The position numbers and the translations under genes are program-made. A DNA stretch of 64,000 nt from the NCBI GenBank assembly GCA_903813345.2, contig CAIIXF020000002.1:720001-784000 (forward strand). Direction: 5' to 3'. This stretch comes from Owenia fusiformis. Its lineage: Eukaryota; Annelida; Polychaeta; Sabellida; Oweniidae. Under the pieces are notes generated by a model. The model saw nothing but the letters and a program-made list of their open reading frames with translations, was not told where the DNA came from and did not search any database. Shown piece after piece: positions 47,131-58,700 of this stretch. Each line of letters begins with the position of its first letter. Position 1 is the stretch's first letter.

Positions 47131-47950
47131 CACGGGTGCTTCCAAATTGGTTATAGCAGGGGAAAGAAGGAGGCGCTTCCAAATTGGTTATAGCAGGGGA
47201 AAGAAGGAGGTACGGATCCTGGATACCCGCTTAGGAGGATGACACCCGATATACTAGATAATGTATAGTAAGACGGCGTTCAGATTATTAATTGCTTATA
47301 TACGATAACAGAATCCATGATGTTTAAATGGTTATAAGAAGCAGCCGAGGAGGGAATCATAACTGCAAACTGGGTATGTTGAAACACAAATAAAATTAGA
47401 GCTGTCTTTTCATTTCTTATAATAAGATAGGGTAGTGTTTAAATTACTTAAATTGTTTAAATTGCTAATATAAAGATGACAAGGTCGATGAAACAGCAGA
47501 TAATCGAATTACTCATTATATATATACATTATGTCATACAAATCAAATATGGAGGAAGTCCTGCATTACATTGACATGTGCTTTAAGAAAAGAAACCTAT
47601 AACATCGCAACCATTACAACACAATATCTTTGTAGATTAATGTGACTGTATAAATGTAACTGTATAAATGTAGTTTGTATAATTGTAGTCTGGCCATGCC
47701 CTGATAACACAGTGGCTGTGCCTTAATAAACTCTAAATTCTATATCGGTATTTCAACTAAAATGAGAGAATGAAGCAAAACCTGCCTAGTGAACAGATGT
47801 ATTTCTAAATCAGTCAATGTCTAAATCTCTAATTTTACAGAAGATAACATCAAATACTACTGGTACAGAAATTGTTTATAGCAAAACTCTTGCGACGCTC
47901 AACACATTGCTTATAGCAAAACTCTTGCGACGCTCAACACAATTGTAACG
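47131..47950. repeat. Two short direct duplications
   Basis: CTTCCAAATTGGTTATAGCA and the rest of a 36-bp unit are tandem at 47131 and 47167; a 37-bp unit with TTATAGCAAAACTCTTGCGA is tandem at 47876 and 47911. Confidence 0.8.
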
Positions 47951-48664
47951 TACAATGGCATCTAATATAATGAAGGTATGGACATTTTGAATCGTATAAG
48001 AATCATGGCAAAAACAGTGAAACAAACCACTGAATCCTGGAAGCAGGATTCATATGCGCATATAAATCGAGGATTCATACACGATTTGCTGTTAAATTGT
48101 TTACAAATGAATCCTGCTTTCAGGAATCATGCAGGATTCAAAGAAGGTAGTTTATGACTGACCGAATCCTGTAGCAAGGCTTCACGTGTAAGATAGTTTA
48201 GTTTAGTTTTTAATTATCTATAGTGGGCTTGGGTTTATTAACCACTGTTAACAATAGGAAATACAAAATTAATACACGAAAATCAATATCACATGTTGTA
48301 AATGAATCATATCTATTCACGCCCGGTGATCGTACAAATGGGATCGATGGAGGGGGATAAGGCGGCGATTTCTACAAGAAAACTCAACAAAGGTCCATGT
48401 GTAGTACGGCAAGTGATTTTAGACAGTCATATCGTTCACCATGAGTACTTTCTGGCCATAAATACAATGGTTTTTATTAAAACAATATGTTTTCTTTCAT
48501 GTGAAGTCTCCATGATAATAAAATATCAATCCAACTCTTTGAAAAATTAAAGATTAGGGCCCCACCTTGCACTTTTTAAAAACGTTATGCTCAGTTTCTA
48601 AAAAGAGGATCTTGTTTTCTCAATTTAAACATATCGAAAGTTTCTTCTACTCTACAGTAACCAA

Positions 48665-49806
48665 AACATGATTGTGGCACCTGTCATTAGAAGCAAAGGA
48701 AATCATAAAAACTTGTCAATGTTGCAACTTCTGGCTCAGATATGCTTATTTTTGACGTGCGGCCAGTCGCCGAGATGCCACTGGCATAAACATCAATATA
48801 GTCCATTTGTCACCCCTATACATACTATAGTGAACCTATGAATTGTTAAAAACACGATGTTTTATGGTTAATTTATAATAACAAGGGTTTTCTGAAGTGA
48901 TTTAACTGGGTTGGACAAAAAGTTAGTTTGGGGAAAAAAGTATATCGGCTGATTAGGGAGGGGTGCATTGGCTTAACATGGCGTTGATTATTGACTTAGT
49001 TTCGGGATACCACCATGTACCTGGTATGTTACCATGGTGATAGCTACAAAAAATTTCCCCAATGTTAATTTTTTGGCAACCCAGCTAAATCACTCCAATA
49101 AACCCTAATAATAGTATTTGCACAGAAAAACATCATGTTTTTAAATATTCATACGTTAAGAAAATGACAAATGGACTAATACACTTTAAAACAATTTATT
49201 GACTATGGGATTGCACCATATACTCCCCAAAAATATTTCTCTGGGAATTATTTATAATCACGATCAACGCTTTGAATCTGATTTAGAAAAAAAGGAACGG
49301 CATAAAATTAGATTTTTCCAAGGCCCTTGACACAATTAATCATGACATTTTGAATGAATGGAATGTTGTAACTATAACAATGTGGAAATAATGGGATCAC
49401 TTACTACTATACTTTACAGGTTATTAACAAAGGAGATCATAAATCACATCCACGGCTATTTTTAGCCATTTTCGCATCTTAATGTGCAATGTAATTTACA
49501 ACATAATGAAAATATAACAGAATGATTCAAAGTATGTAACTGATATGTAGCTAAGAGTAAATTGCAACACAATTTCTAGTTTCTGAGAAATAAAATGTTA
49601 TACTATCTATTGGTTGGCTTTATTTATCTTGAAATATTTTCCATAAATGAGTAAATATAGAGCACAAAAACGTGATTCGACATGTACCTATAGAAACATG
49701 ATTGTGGCACCTGTCATTAGAAGCAAAGGAAATCATGAAAATTGGTCAATGCTGCAACTTCTGGCTCAGATATGCTTATTTTAAACGTGCGGCCAGTCGC
49801 GAGTTT
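48665..49806. repeat. Duplicated block, 48665-48780 and 49692-49806
   Basis: The sequence starting ACATGATTGTGGCACCTGTC and running to the GTGCGGCCAGTCGC block occurs in both places, about 1 kb apart. With the LINE copies beside it, this suggests a local duplication of a segment that includes repeat material. Confidence 0.6.
49195..49380 (+). repeat. Second, 5'-truncated copy of the same LINE segment
   Basis: The stretch from the CACTTTAAAACAATTTATTG block to CATGACATTTTGA repeats 50198-50370 with about 95 percent visible identity. It then stops abruptly. Confidence 0.7.
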
Positions 49807-50279
49807 ACTGGCCGAGATGCACTAAAATGTTGTTTTTCTCAGCCAATACTCAACCAATGTCCAAAATGTTTTAACTTTGTGATAGCCAGGCCTATTATTA
49901 TATCTAGGATGTTCGTTTTGCAAAATTGTTATTTGGTCAGTATACCAGGTCCTAGACTGTGTTTTGTCTCCCTCCCTTTATTTCTATTTTTCGATATTTT
50001 ATTTCTTCAAACTGCATACTGGTATGACTCGTTTCTCAAAATCTCAAAGAAAATCTGAATTTATTGAAGCAGTCGATGATAAAAAGTCTTTAAACTTCTA
50101 CAAAAAGTTGAAAGGAAGGGAGTTGTTTGTTAAATGAATTGGGGGAGTTTTTTCATGCATTTCGCTTATGTTTTTCATCAAAATAAAACAACAATACACT
50201 TTAAAACAATTTATTGACTTTGAGATTGCACCATATACTCCCCACAAATATTTCTCTGGGAATTATTTATAATCACGAT

Positions 50280-51363
50280 CAACGCTTTGAATCTGATTTA
50301 GAAAAAAAGGAACGGCATAAAATTATATTTTCCAAGGCCTTTGACACAATTAATCATGACATTTTGATACATACACTTGAATATTATGGCATTAGAGGAA
50401 TAGCTAAGTCCTGGTTTGAAAGCTTTTTAAAAAACGTAAACAATGTGTCACCATTAACAATAATGAATCTAGACAATCATCTCTAAATTGTGGTGTTCCG
50501 CAGGGCTCGGTACTTGGACAACTGTTATTTATTCTTTACATAAATGATCTGCCTATTGTTGCCCCTAATCTAAAATTTATCATGTTTGCTGATGACACCA
50601 ATCTTCTTGATAGTGACTACAATTTAATTGAACTTATGACTAGAACTAATGCAAACTTGAATTCAATAGATGACTGGATAAAAGCAAACAAACTTTCACT
50701 TAATAATGGCAAAACCAATGCTATTCTATGTGGACCCAAAAGTCATCGAACAAATCTGAATCTTAAAATACGCAATGAGAAAGTAGATTTCCTTGAAAAA
50801 ATTGACTTTCTTGGAATTATTATCGATAAAAACCTGAAATTTAAAGAGCATATCAAATCTGTTGAAACAAAGATTTCTCGCGTTATTGGTTCTCTTTATC
50901 ACATTTAACATCTACTTCAAATAGACAGTTTCAAAACAATTTAATACTCATTGATACACTCTCAATTAAATTATTGCAACATAATCTGGGGTAACACATT
51001 TAAATCATTCTATGATTGTCTACATAAACTGCAGAAACAATTCTTAAGGCTAGCTTTAAATAAGGACAGACTTTCTCACTCCACTCCCTTATTTAAAGAT
51101 CTTAAAATATATTAAATATTTTTGACATTAACAGATATTCTACTGGTCAGTTCATGTACAAAGTCTTGAATAAACACCCCAGTCTTCCAAAAAATCTATT
51201 TCAAGATTTGTTTGATATAAACATTAATGTTCATCATTATTACATAAGACAGTTGAATTATTTTCATACCCCTAAATGCTCATGTCAACCAAACTTTCCT
51301 TTATACAAATACGATATTGAGAGACCTAAACACAATTGTGTTTATGTCGTTTTGTTCCAATGA
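50280..51363 (+). pseudogene. Degenerate non-LTR retrotransposon (LINE) reverse transcriptase fragment
   Basis: Fragments of one RT domain in shifted frames: KAFDTINHDILIHTLEYYGI, then after a frameshift near 50476 GVPQGSVLGQLLFILYINDL and FADDTN (the catalytic motif region, normally FADDxx), then WIKANKLSLNNGKT and FLGIIIDKNLKFKEHI. A later block, MYKVLNKHPSLPKNLF, is the typical C-terminal tail of CR1/Jockey-type ORF2 proteins. Stops and frameshifts show it is inactive. Confidence 0.8.
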
Positions 51364-51702
51364 GGTTCGGAAAGATGTTTCATTAATTCATTCCGAAAAT
51401 ATGATTCCAAGAACAAAATAATTGTTTGATGTGTTTTCTAAAACAATACAGAGAAAATGATATATATATATATTTCAAATTATAATGTTACCATCCAAAG
51501 ATGACCATTAAATTGATGATGTGTAAAATTTGAGGAATGTTTTGATGACTGGTTTAAGAGAAACGCGTGTTCAAAAAGTTCACCATATCAATACCACTCC
51601 TTTGCTTGAGTTTGAAAAACCTAAAATTGATTCTTTTTCAACGAATTCACGCGTGTATTTAAGCTAAGATTTAAAATCTGATTTACATTTGTATTATTTC
51701 AG

Positions 51703-52944
51703 GATGTCATGTTGAAAATGCTGGTGGCGTGTGCTCTCCTAAAAGCTGTATTTCCCTTGCAAAACAGCAACATTATAGACATGAGCGAGAACAACATTAC
51801 TATAGTAAGAGATGGCATGTTCAGTAACCACACACATTTAGAATATTTGGACCTGAGCAAAAACAAAATATCTGAGATTTTATCCGAAGCATTTTCAGGT
51901 CTGGAATCATTAAAAACACTCAATTTGGAAGGAAACGATCTAAAAATCTTAAAAACAGGAATTTTCAGTAACCTGATATCCCTTTGGTACATTCACCTTC
52001 AGGAAAACGAAATATCAGGGATAGAAAGTAGTGCATTTTCAGGTTTACTGTCATTGCATGTTCTTAACCTTCAAAAAAACAAGATTTCGGTATTGAAAAA
52101 TGGAAGATTCAAGAACCTTGCATCCTTAACAATTCTCAACCTTTACGACAATGGCATTTTAGAGATTGAACCTGAGGCTTTCTTTGGTTTGCAAGCATTA
52201 GAAATGCTCCAATTGCGAGGAAATAAACTCAAAATTTTGAAAAGTGGAATATTCAGTAACCTAAACTCCTTGAAACGTCTTATACTTAACAACAACGAGA
52301 TTTCAGTCATAGAATCAGATGTATTTTCTGATTTGCAATCATTAGATAGATTGGTACTATTTTCTAATAAACTCACAAATGTGACACAGCGCGTGTTCGG
52401 TAATTTATCCTCTCTTTATAAAATCGACCTCTCACATAATAAAATATATATGATAGAACTTGGGTCTTTCTCTGATTTGAAATATTGTGACTCGTTATAT
52501 TTGTCTCAGAATAAACTCACAAAACTTTATTCTGGTATGTTCAGCGGCATGTCCTTATTACGAAATTTGTTATTAACTTTCAATCAAATAACAGATGTTG
52601 AATCTGGCGCTTTTGTTGGACTAAAAAGTCTTGAATACCTCTTTCTAGATAGAAATAACTTGAGTAAAATACCAACTGATGTTTGCGAACATTTACCAAA
52701 ATTAAATTATTTATCAATCATAAGTAACAACATGACGGGTGGCCCCTCTGAATACACAAGTAGTAATGAAATAAGGGAACTATGTTTAATCAGGAAACCT
52801 AAATCCCATCTTATGACGTCAACAATAAAACATACGCCTGTCAATACTGAAACGCCATTTGTCAACAAGGCTACAGTTTCACCCTCTCAAATAAGACAAC
52901 CATTGATTTTTATGTGGATACTGTTAGCTAAGCTATTTACTTGA
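51703..52944 (+). CDS. Leucine-rich-repeat surface protein, probably GPI-anchored (last exon)
   Basis: Opens at TTATTTCAG|GAT GTC ATG; an ATG lies at 51709. The exon encodes about 413 residues: 13 to 14 tandem 24-residue LRRs of the LxxLxxLxLxxNxIxxIxxxxFxxL type (residues about 18-345), a short cysteine-containing cap (CEHLP...LCLIRKP), a Thr/Ser stalk, and a hydrophobic C-terminus (PLIFMWILLAKLFT) that looks like a GPI-attachment signal rather than a TIR-bearing receptor tail. There is no convincing N-terminal LRR cap or signal peptide in this exon (MLKMLVACALLKA is marginal), so an upstream exon likely supplies it. I could not locate that exon. Family members act in cell adhesion or pathogen recognition; no specific partner can be read. 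Confidence 0.8.
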   Translation, partial: DVMLKMLVACALLKAVFPLQNSNIIDMSENNITIVRDGMFSNHTHLEYLDLSKNKISEILSEAFSGLESLKTLNLEGNDLKILKTGIFSNLISLWYIHLQENEISGIESSAFSGLLSLHVLNLQKNKISVLKNGRFKNLASLTILNLYDNGILEIEPEAFFGLQALEMLQLRGNKLKILKSGIFSNLNSLKRLILNNNEISVIESDVFSDLQSLDRLVLFSNKLTNVTQRVFGNLSSLYKIDLSHNKIYMIELGSFSDLKYCDSLYLSQNKLTKLYSGMFSGMSLLRNLLLTFNQITDVESGAFVGLKSLEYLFLDRNNLSKIPTDVCEHLPKLNYLSIISNNMTGGPSEYTSSNEIRELCLIRKPKSHLMTSTIKHTPVNTETPFVNKATVSPSQIRQPLIFMWILLAKLFT

Positions 52945-52949
52945 GTCGA

Positions 52950-53945
52950 GTGTCTCTGACCTAGGTTTTGGGCCGACGTAAAGATGTCAGCAGTGGTAGA
53001 AATTGCCATGCCCTCTTTGTTTGAAAACTATTTCTATCGCCCTGGCTTCAGCCTATGATGATTGTACGAGGCAGAAGTGGTAGAAACACACGTTGATTGC
53101 CATGCCCTCTTTATTTGAAAACTCCTGGCTTCAGCCTATGATGATTGTACGAGGCAGCAATGGTAGAAACACACGTTGATTGCCATGCCCTCTTTATTTG
53201 AAAACTATTTCTATCGCCCTGGCTTTAGCCTATGATGATTGTACGAGGCAGAAGTGGTAGAAACACACGTTGATTGCCATGCCCTCTTTATTTGAAAACT
53301 CCTGGCTTCAGCCTATGATGATTGTACGAGGCAGCAATGGTAGAAACACACGTTGATTGCCATGCCCTCTTTATTTGAAAACTATTTCAATCGCCCTGGC
53401 TTCAGCCTATGATGATTGTACGAGGCAGCAATGGTAGAAACACACGTTGATTGCCATGCCCTCTTTATTTGAAAACTCCTGGCTTCAGCCTATGATGATT
53501 GTACGAGGCAGAAGTGGTAGAAACACACGTTGATTGCCATGCCCTCTTTATTTGAAAACTATTTCTATCGCCCTGGCTTCAGCCTATGATGATTGTACGA
53601 GGCAGCAGTGGTTGAAACACACGTTGATTGCCATGCCCTCTTTATTTAAAAACTCCTGGCTTCAGCCTATGATGATTGTACGAGGCAGCAATGGTAGAAA
53701 CACACGTTGATTGCCATGCCCTCTTTATTTGAAAACTATTTCTATCGCCCTGGCTTCAGCCTATGATGATTGTACGAGGCAGCAGTGGTTGAAACACACG
53801 TTGATTGCCATGCCCTCTTTATTTGAAAACTCCTGGCTTCAGCCTATGATGATTGTACGAGGCAGCAATGGTAGAAACACACGTTGATTGCCATGCCCTC
53901 TTTATTTGAAAACTATTTCTATCGCCCTGGCTTTAGCCTATTGAG
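52950..53945. repeat. Alternating 83/94-bp minisatellite after the LRR gene
   Basis: Units GGTAGAAACACACGTTGATT...TGATTGTACGAGGCAG alternate between a short (83 bp, AACTCCTGGC) and a long (94 bp, AACTATTTCTATCGCCCTGGC) form, a 177-bp higher-order repeat, about five and a half copies. It starts within 60 bases of the LRR stop and so lies in its 3' UTR. Confidence 0.88.
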
Positions 53946-54544
53946 ATTGTATAACTAAAAGAATCGAAGCAGTCAAATATAAGGTATAATTGACAAAAAA
54001 GAGTACAAATTCTGATACAATGAAAGAATGACTGGAATGATAAGAGACTATATGTATATTACTGTAATAACTATATCTGAAAGAAAATTTACATGGTTCT
54101 TTGATTCATATTGGTCAAAAAGGATGTGTCGCATGAAGATATATCACATGGACTAATAAATGATTATAGAAGACATATATTATAGTTTTTGGTTTTAATG
54201 TGAGAAACTATAATAATATACAGACTGGCTTATAATAAAAATGTAACAAGTACAAAATGGTCAATATCTTTATAATTTTGGTATTAACCCTACAATATAC
54301 TTAAGCACTCGATGAGCAAGCTCTCTCAGTTAATTATACACCAGCAGATTCCATATCCATGCATGGTTGGCTGCATAGGGCAGATTTTATTGACCTCACT
54401 TGCTCCAACTTCTCAGTGGTTAAACAGAACAAAGAAAAGGAGCACTCCTTTTTATTCACGGTTGAAGATTGACATTAAGTCTTACCGATCCATTCTGCAA
54501 TTTTCCTATCTGTCTTCCACATAGTCACCGTGCCTATCCAATCA

Positions 54545-54770
54545 GACATGAGCTCCCCTCAACATATCTTTAAAAGCACGTCTGGTGAGCCCCCTGTCTT
54601 GTAGTGCCACAATGGCTAATAATTTTGGCTAAAGTTCATTCAGATCAGTTGGGTGTGTTCGAAAGAGCCTGTTCTTTAGGTGGCCCCACAAGAAGAAATC
54701 CAGGGAAGTTAAGTCGGGTGACCTATGGGGCCACTCAACTCAAAGTGTTCTGCTAAACCTCACATGCTGA
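54545..54770 (-). pseudogene. Fossil DDE transposase fragment (Tc1/mariner-related superfamily)
   Basis: Minus-strand reading gives EWPHRSPDLTSLDFFLWGHL followed by KNRLFRTHPTDLNEL, then a stop where Gln is expected, and later LQDRGLTRRAFKDML. The PRSPDLTPLDFFLWG signature, around a catalytic Asp, is typical of DDE transposases of IS630/Tc1-like elements in invertebrates. In-frame stops show decay. Confidence 0.65.
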
Positions 54771-56944
54771 AAATGACCATTCTGCTGGTGTTGGAATCTC
54801 ATCTAGGAACGGCATGCCTTGATCACTGATCATATCGAGATTGCAGAATGAATCAACTGAATGTCAGTCCTCAACTGCGTATAAAATCAAATGTCAAATA
54901 AATGTTTCCTCTTTATTCTGTCCAACCCCTTAGAAGTTGGCGCAAGCCAATTGCATATGTCAATAAAAGCTGGCCTGTGCAACCGACCATGGAAGGTTTT
55001 TGAATATACAGGGTGTCAAAAAATAACGGCATCACTGAATACAAATTCTTTGACTTCTCCTAAATCTAAGAAATGGCATAATGGGTATAATGATGCCGTC
55101 CACGAAATCATAGAATATAATATGGTTCCTTCAAAATTATCGACATAATTGTGTTTTAAATGTTGGTTTTTCGATTTTGAATTTTGTTCTTGCTTTGAAC
55201 AGCTACGCGTGGCTGCGCCGCGGCTCCTCTGTCCACCTTGTATAAGTGAGTTACGAAATCCTTCTTATTTAAGAAATATAGACCGAAAAGCAGGGGTTAT
55301 ATCGTCGAATACACCCCGCAGGGCTAGGCACAAACGTTTTCTGCATGGCCGTAGGGACCAGGGGTTCGATGGGTTCGAACGAACCCCCGGTCAGGGTTTC
55401 CCAAAAAATATTTGTTGAAAATTCATTGCAATAACCAGAAACATTCATTCAATTTATATGACCATATCAAAGTTACACTTCTCTCCAAAAGTTTGGCAAC
55501 CTTAGGCACGGGATAGGAATGTCTAATTTTGGGTAGGCCCCGGATCATCATGACATTATGCAAAGAAATATCAATAATCTCGCACAACTTATTTTCTAAC
55601 TTAAAAGCTGCTTCACCTCCGGTGAAATAAACCAACTGTCTTAATACTGATGAAACACATTTTCTTTCAATCTATGCGCCTTCGATTTGTTTTATTACAA
55701 ACAAAAATTCTTGTCTGGAGCTGATAAGTCCCCAAGAGCAATTATTAAGTAATTTTGAAACATTTTGAAATGAGTTATTATATAAAGCATACATGTATTT
55801 CATTTATAAACGCAAGCATTTGATCGAATGGGTGTAGTATTTATTATCCATCACTTCGATTTCTTATATTTTTGAGAATAAAATTGTCCAAAAATGTAAA
55901 AATGCTATTTTCTGAAATTGAGATTTCTGTCTTTGCCATTATTTGAGGCATTTCTGTATTAGTCTTGCACACGTTTCAAATCGTGCGTCCAAAAAAGGAT
56001 TTGACAGCATTCTTTAATAAAATAAAAAAGCTCTTTTCTCAAAACAAAGTCTATAATGATTCACAAATTCTTCTAAAATGTTTTCATTTCTCAAAACAAT
56101 TCTCGTCATTATTAATAATAAAAAAAACGGCGAACATTGATTATAGGGAATGGAATGTTTTCAAAGTTATTAAAGAGAGAATCAGATCTAGCGAGCAGTA
56201 TAACAAAACATTGTTTCAATCTTAGAATATTTCTGGCTTATGTCATTCCTTTTCATGTTTATTTTCTGAAAATCCCTATAGTTTCAGGAAAACTAAGAAT
56301 TTTACAATAATGTATTATTTTCTATAAGAATGGTTACCATTCTTATTACTTGGGAGAATTAAAAAAAATTCACCAATTTTTGCACTTTGGATCCATTATA
56401 ACTTCACTAATTTAAAAGATATCGTGAATCATTTGAGAGATATTGTATTTTAGGAATAGATTGGTAGGTGAATTGTTCATGTTACTTCGAAATTTGTCAC
56501 CCCCATAGATCTGATGCTGCCTTTAAGTATAGATTACTTTTTATTTTCAATTCAAAGAAACAACAAATAGGTATTTTGAGCACTATGTAATCTTTGTTGC
56601 AAGGCATTGCAATTTAAAAAAGGTTACTTTTAGAGTCTACGGAGCGAAATGGATATCTTGAGTACCAACTGAGAGTATTCATGTAGTAAAAAAGACGTTT
56701 ATATGTGCGCCATGATTAAATAAATAATACTCTTCGAAAATATTTGCTATTAAACATCTACTATTCAGTAACTAACTATAGGTGCATGAGGTCATTATGA
56801 ACACTCCTCTATTATAAAATGAAATACCAAATAAAATTCTTTTGATTTGGAATTCTTTTCAAATCATCATCTTACCTCAGTTTTGTGGTGTGGGAATCTC
56901 ATGTTTCAGAATTTGACATATTTAACTTTTTTTATTTATTTTTA

Positions 56945-57143
56945 CAGGGTGGTCCAAAAAAATGGGACACTCGTATTTCAAAAATAAATATTGATTTTCT
57001 TGATGAAAACATGTCATATTATATACCAGTGGATAGGGAATTTACTTATCTTTAATTTGGTATATCATAAGTTCAAATTTATTATAATGTCTGTCAACCA
57101 GCGTCCGTTATATAAATGACGTCATTTTAGTTGGACCACCCTG
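56945..57143. mobile_element. 199-bp Tc1/mariner-type MITE
   Basis: Ends CAGGGTGGTCCAA and TTGGACCACCCTG are inverted, flanked by TA. Same terminal sequence as the 996-bp element at 631, but a different interior. Confidence 0.82.
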
Positions 57144-58554
57144 TATTTATATAGTATTTAAATCTGTGGCCCGGTTAACCTGACATTGTGTGCCATTTTA
57201 ACAGAAGTATTATGAATTGACATACATAGGTGTTACATAGTTGAAAGCATACAACCAAGTGAGGCTCGCACGACTAGTAGCATGTTTGTGGTGCTCCAAG
57301 GGTGTAATGGCTTAGCGGTTACAAAATGCTGTGTCTAAATTTTCAGCAAATGATTTAATATTGAACTCTGAAGTCTCGATGAATTAGGAATGCGGATTTC
57401 TTCCTCAAATATATCTCGTTATAAAAAAATACGTTCCTTAAAGATATGTTGGGATTTGCCCTTAAATGTATGTTAACTCTGGATTTGGATTTCATTTTAC
57501 AAATGTTATATTAAAATGTATGATTTTGCTTTCAGATTTCAGGATATCTAGTAAAAGATTCATCGAAAACTATTTTAATATAGAAAATCAAATTGTCTAA
57601 CTTTTTCAAATTCAATTGTATTTTGCGAAAACAAAATGCAGGTATCAGAAATGATGTCAATTAATTTTTTCCAGCCCTAATTTTAGATTACCTTTTTAAT
57701 TACCAATACAAGAAAGCCCCTTGTGACTCTTGGTTCAAAAGTTCACCTATTTTCGAAATGGCCATCTTGTTGTCGAGGAAAATTCACCTTTTATGAATTT
57801 ATTGTAGTGACTTTATGAGTAATTTCGAATGGCCTGCATTGCAATAACTCACGTCACTGTTATAACAGTAGTTTTATGAGATCATATTGTAAAAAATCCG
57901 CAAAAATTGTATCTGCGTTTTTATTGTCGGCCAAATTAGGATTTTGGATCCTAAAACCTCGCTTAAGAAGTCTTCTCTATAGATTTTAAGCCAGACCTCT
58001 GTTGATATTATTTTAGTTTTAGGTTACCCTTGACATATTGTATTGTTTTGTTTAATAGTATCCATCAATCCATCCATCCATCCAAACACCCACCCACCCA
58101 TCAACCCATCCACCCACCCATGACACAATGAAAAGTAGTAGAATTTTCCGCTTTTTTATTGTTACAAAATTTATGGCGTCGTTCTGAATATGGTTCAGGG
58201 TTCACTACTACATCATATTTACATTTTGAGGAGGGAAGAAGAAAGCATTTAGACCTGACTTAGGTTAAAGAATAGAATTTTCTGTATGAAGTAAGAACAT
58301 CCACTTACCAAATATTTATTTACCAAGTGTATACAATGGCATTGTTGCCACTATTCATGACTTTCGTTTTGGCAAGAGAACATGTACATACTGTATTTTC
58401 CTCTGTTTATTCATAGTAGGCTTCTAAAAGGTTTTTAAAAACTAGACGTCTGTGTTGATTTTGTTGCCTCGTTCATCAAAACAAGTATCCTGGTTTTTAA
58501 CGAAACCACTCGTCATTTTGTTGACGTACTTTAATTAAATGAAGCCTGCACGAT

Positions 58555-58589
58555 CATTAGACTCCAGATTTTTATCTGGAGTCTGTTGT

Positions 58590-58638
<49 letters not shown>

Positions 58639-58700
58639 TTCTTCTTCTTCTTCTTCTTCTTCTTCTCTTTCTCCTTCTCCTTGTCTACCCTTTCAATGTC
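58555..58700. repeat. TTTC/TTC microsatellite with a short hairpin at its edge
   Basis: AGACTCCAGATTTTTATCTG (and GAGTCT) hairpin at 58558-58583, then (TTTC)n and (TTC)n runs. A (CCAT)n run lies at 58065-58120. Confidence 0.85.

Larger units (their letters stand above)
42353..48300. other. Gene-poor region right of the Crypton-domain gene
   Basis: Only the satellite copy at 43440, the foldback element at 44.0-45.4 kb and short duplications are supported. 45.4-47.1 kb has several short frames without recognisable domains; I call none. A poly-C run sits at 43367-43379. Confidence 0.5.
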
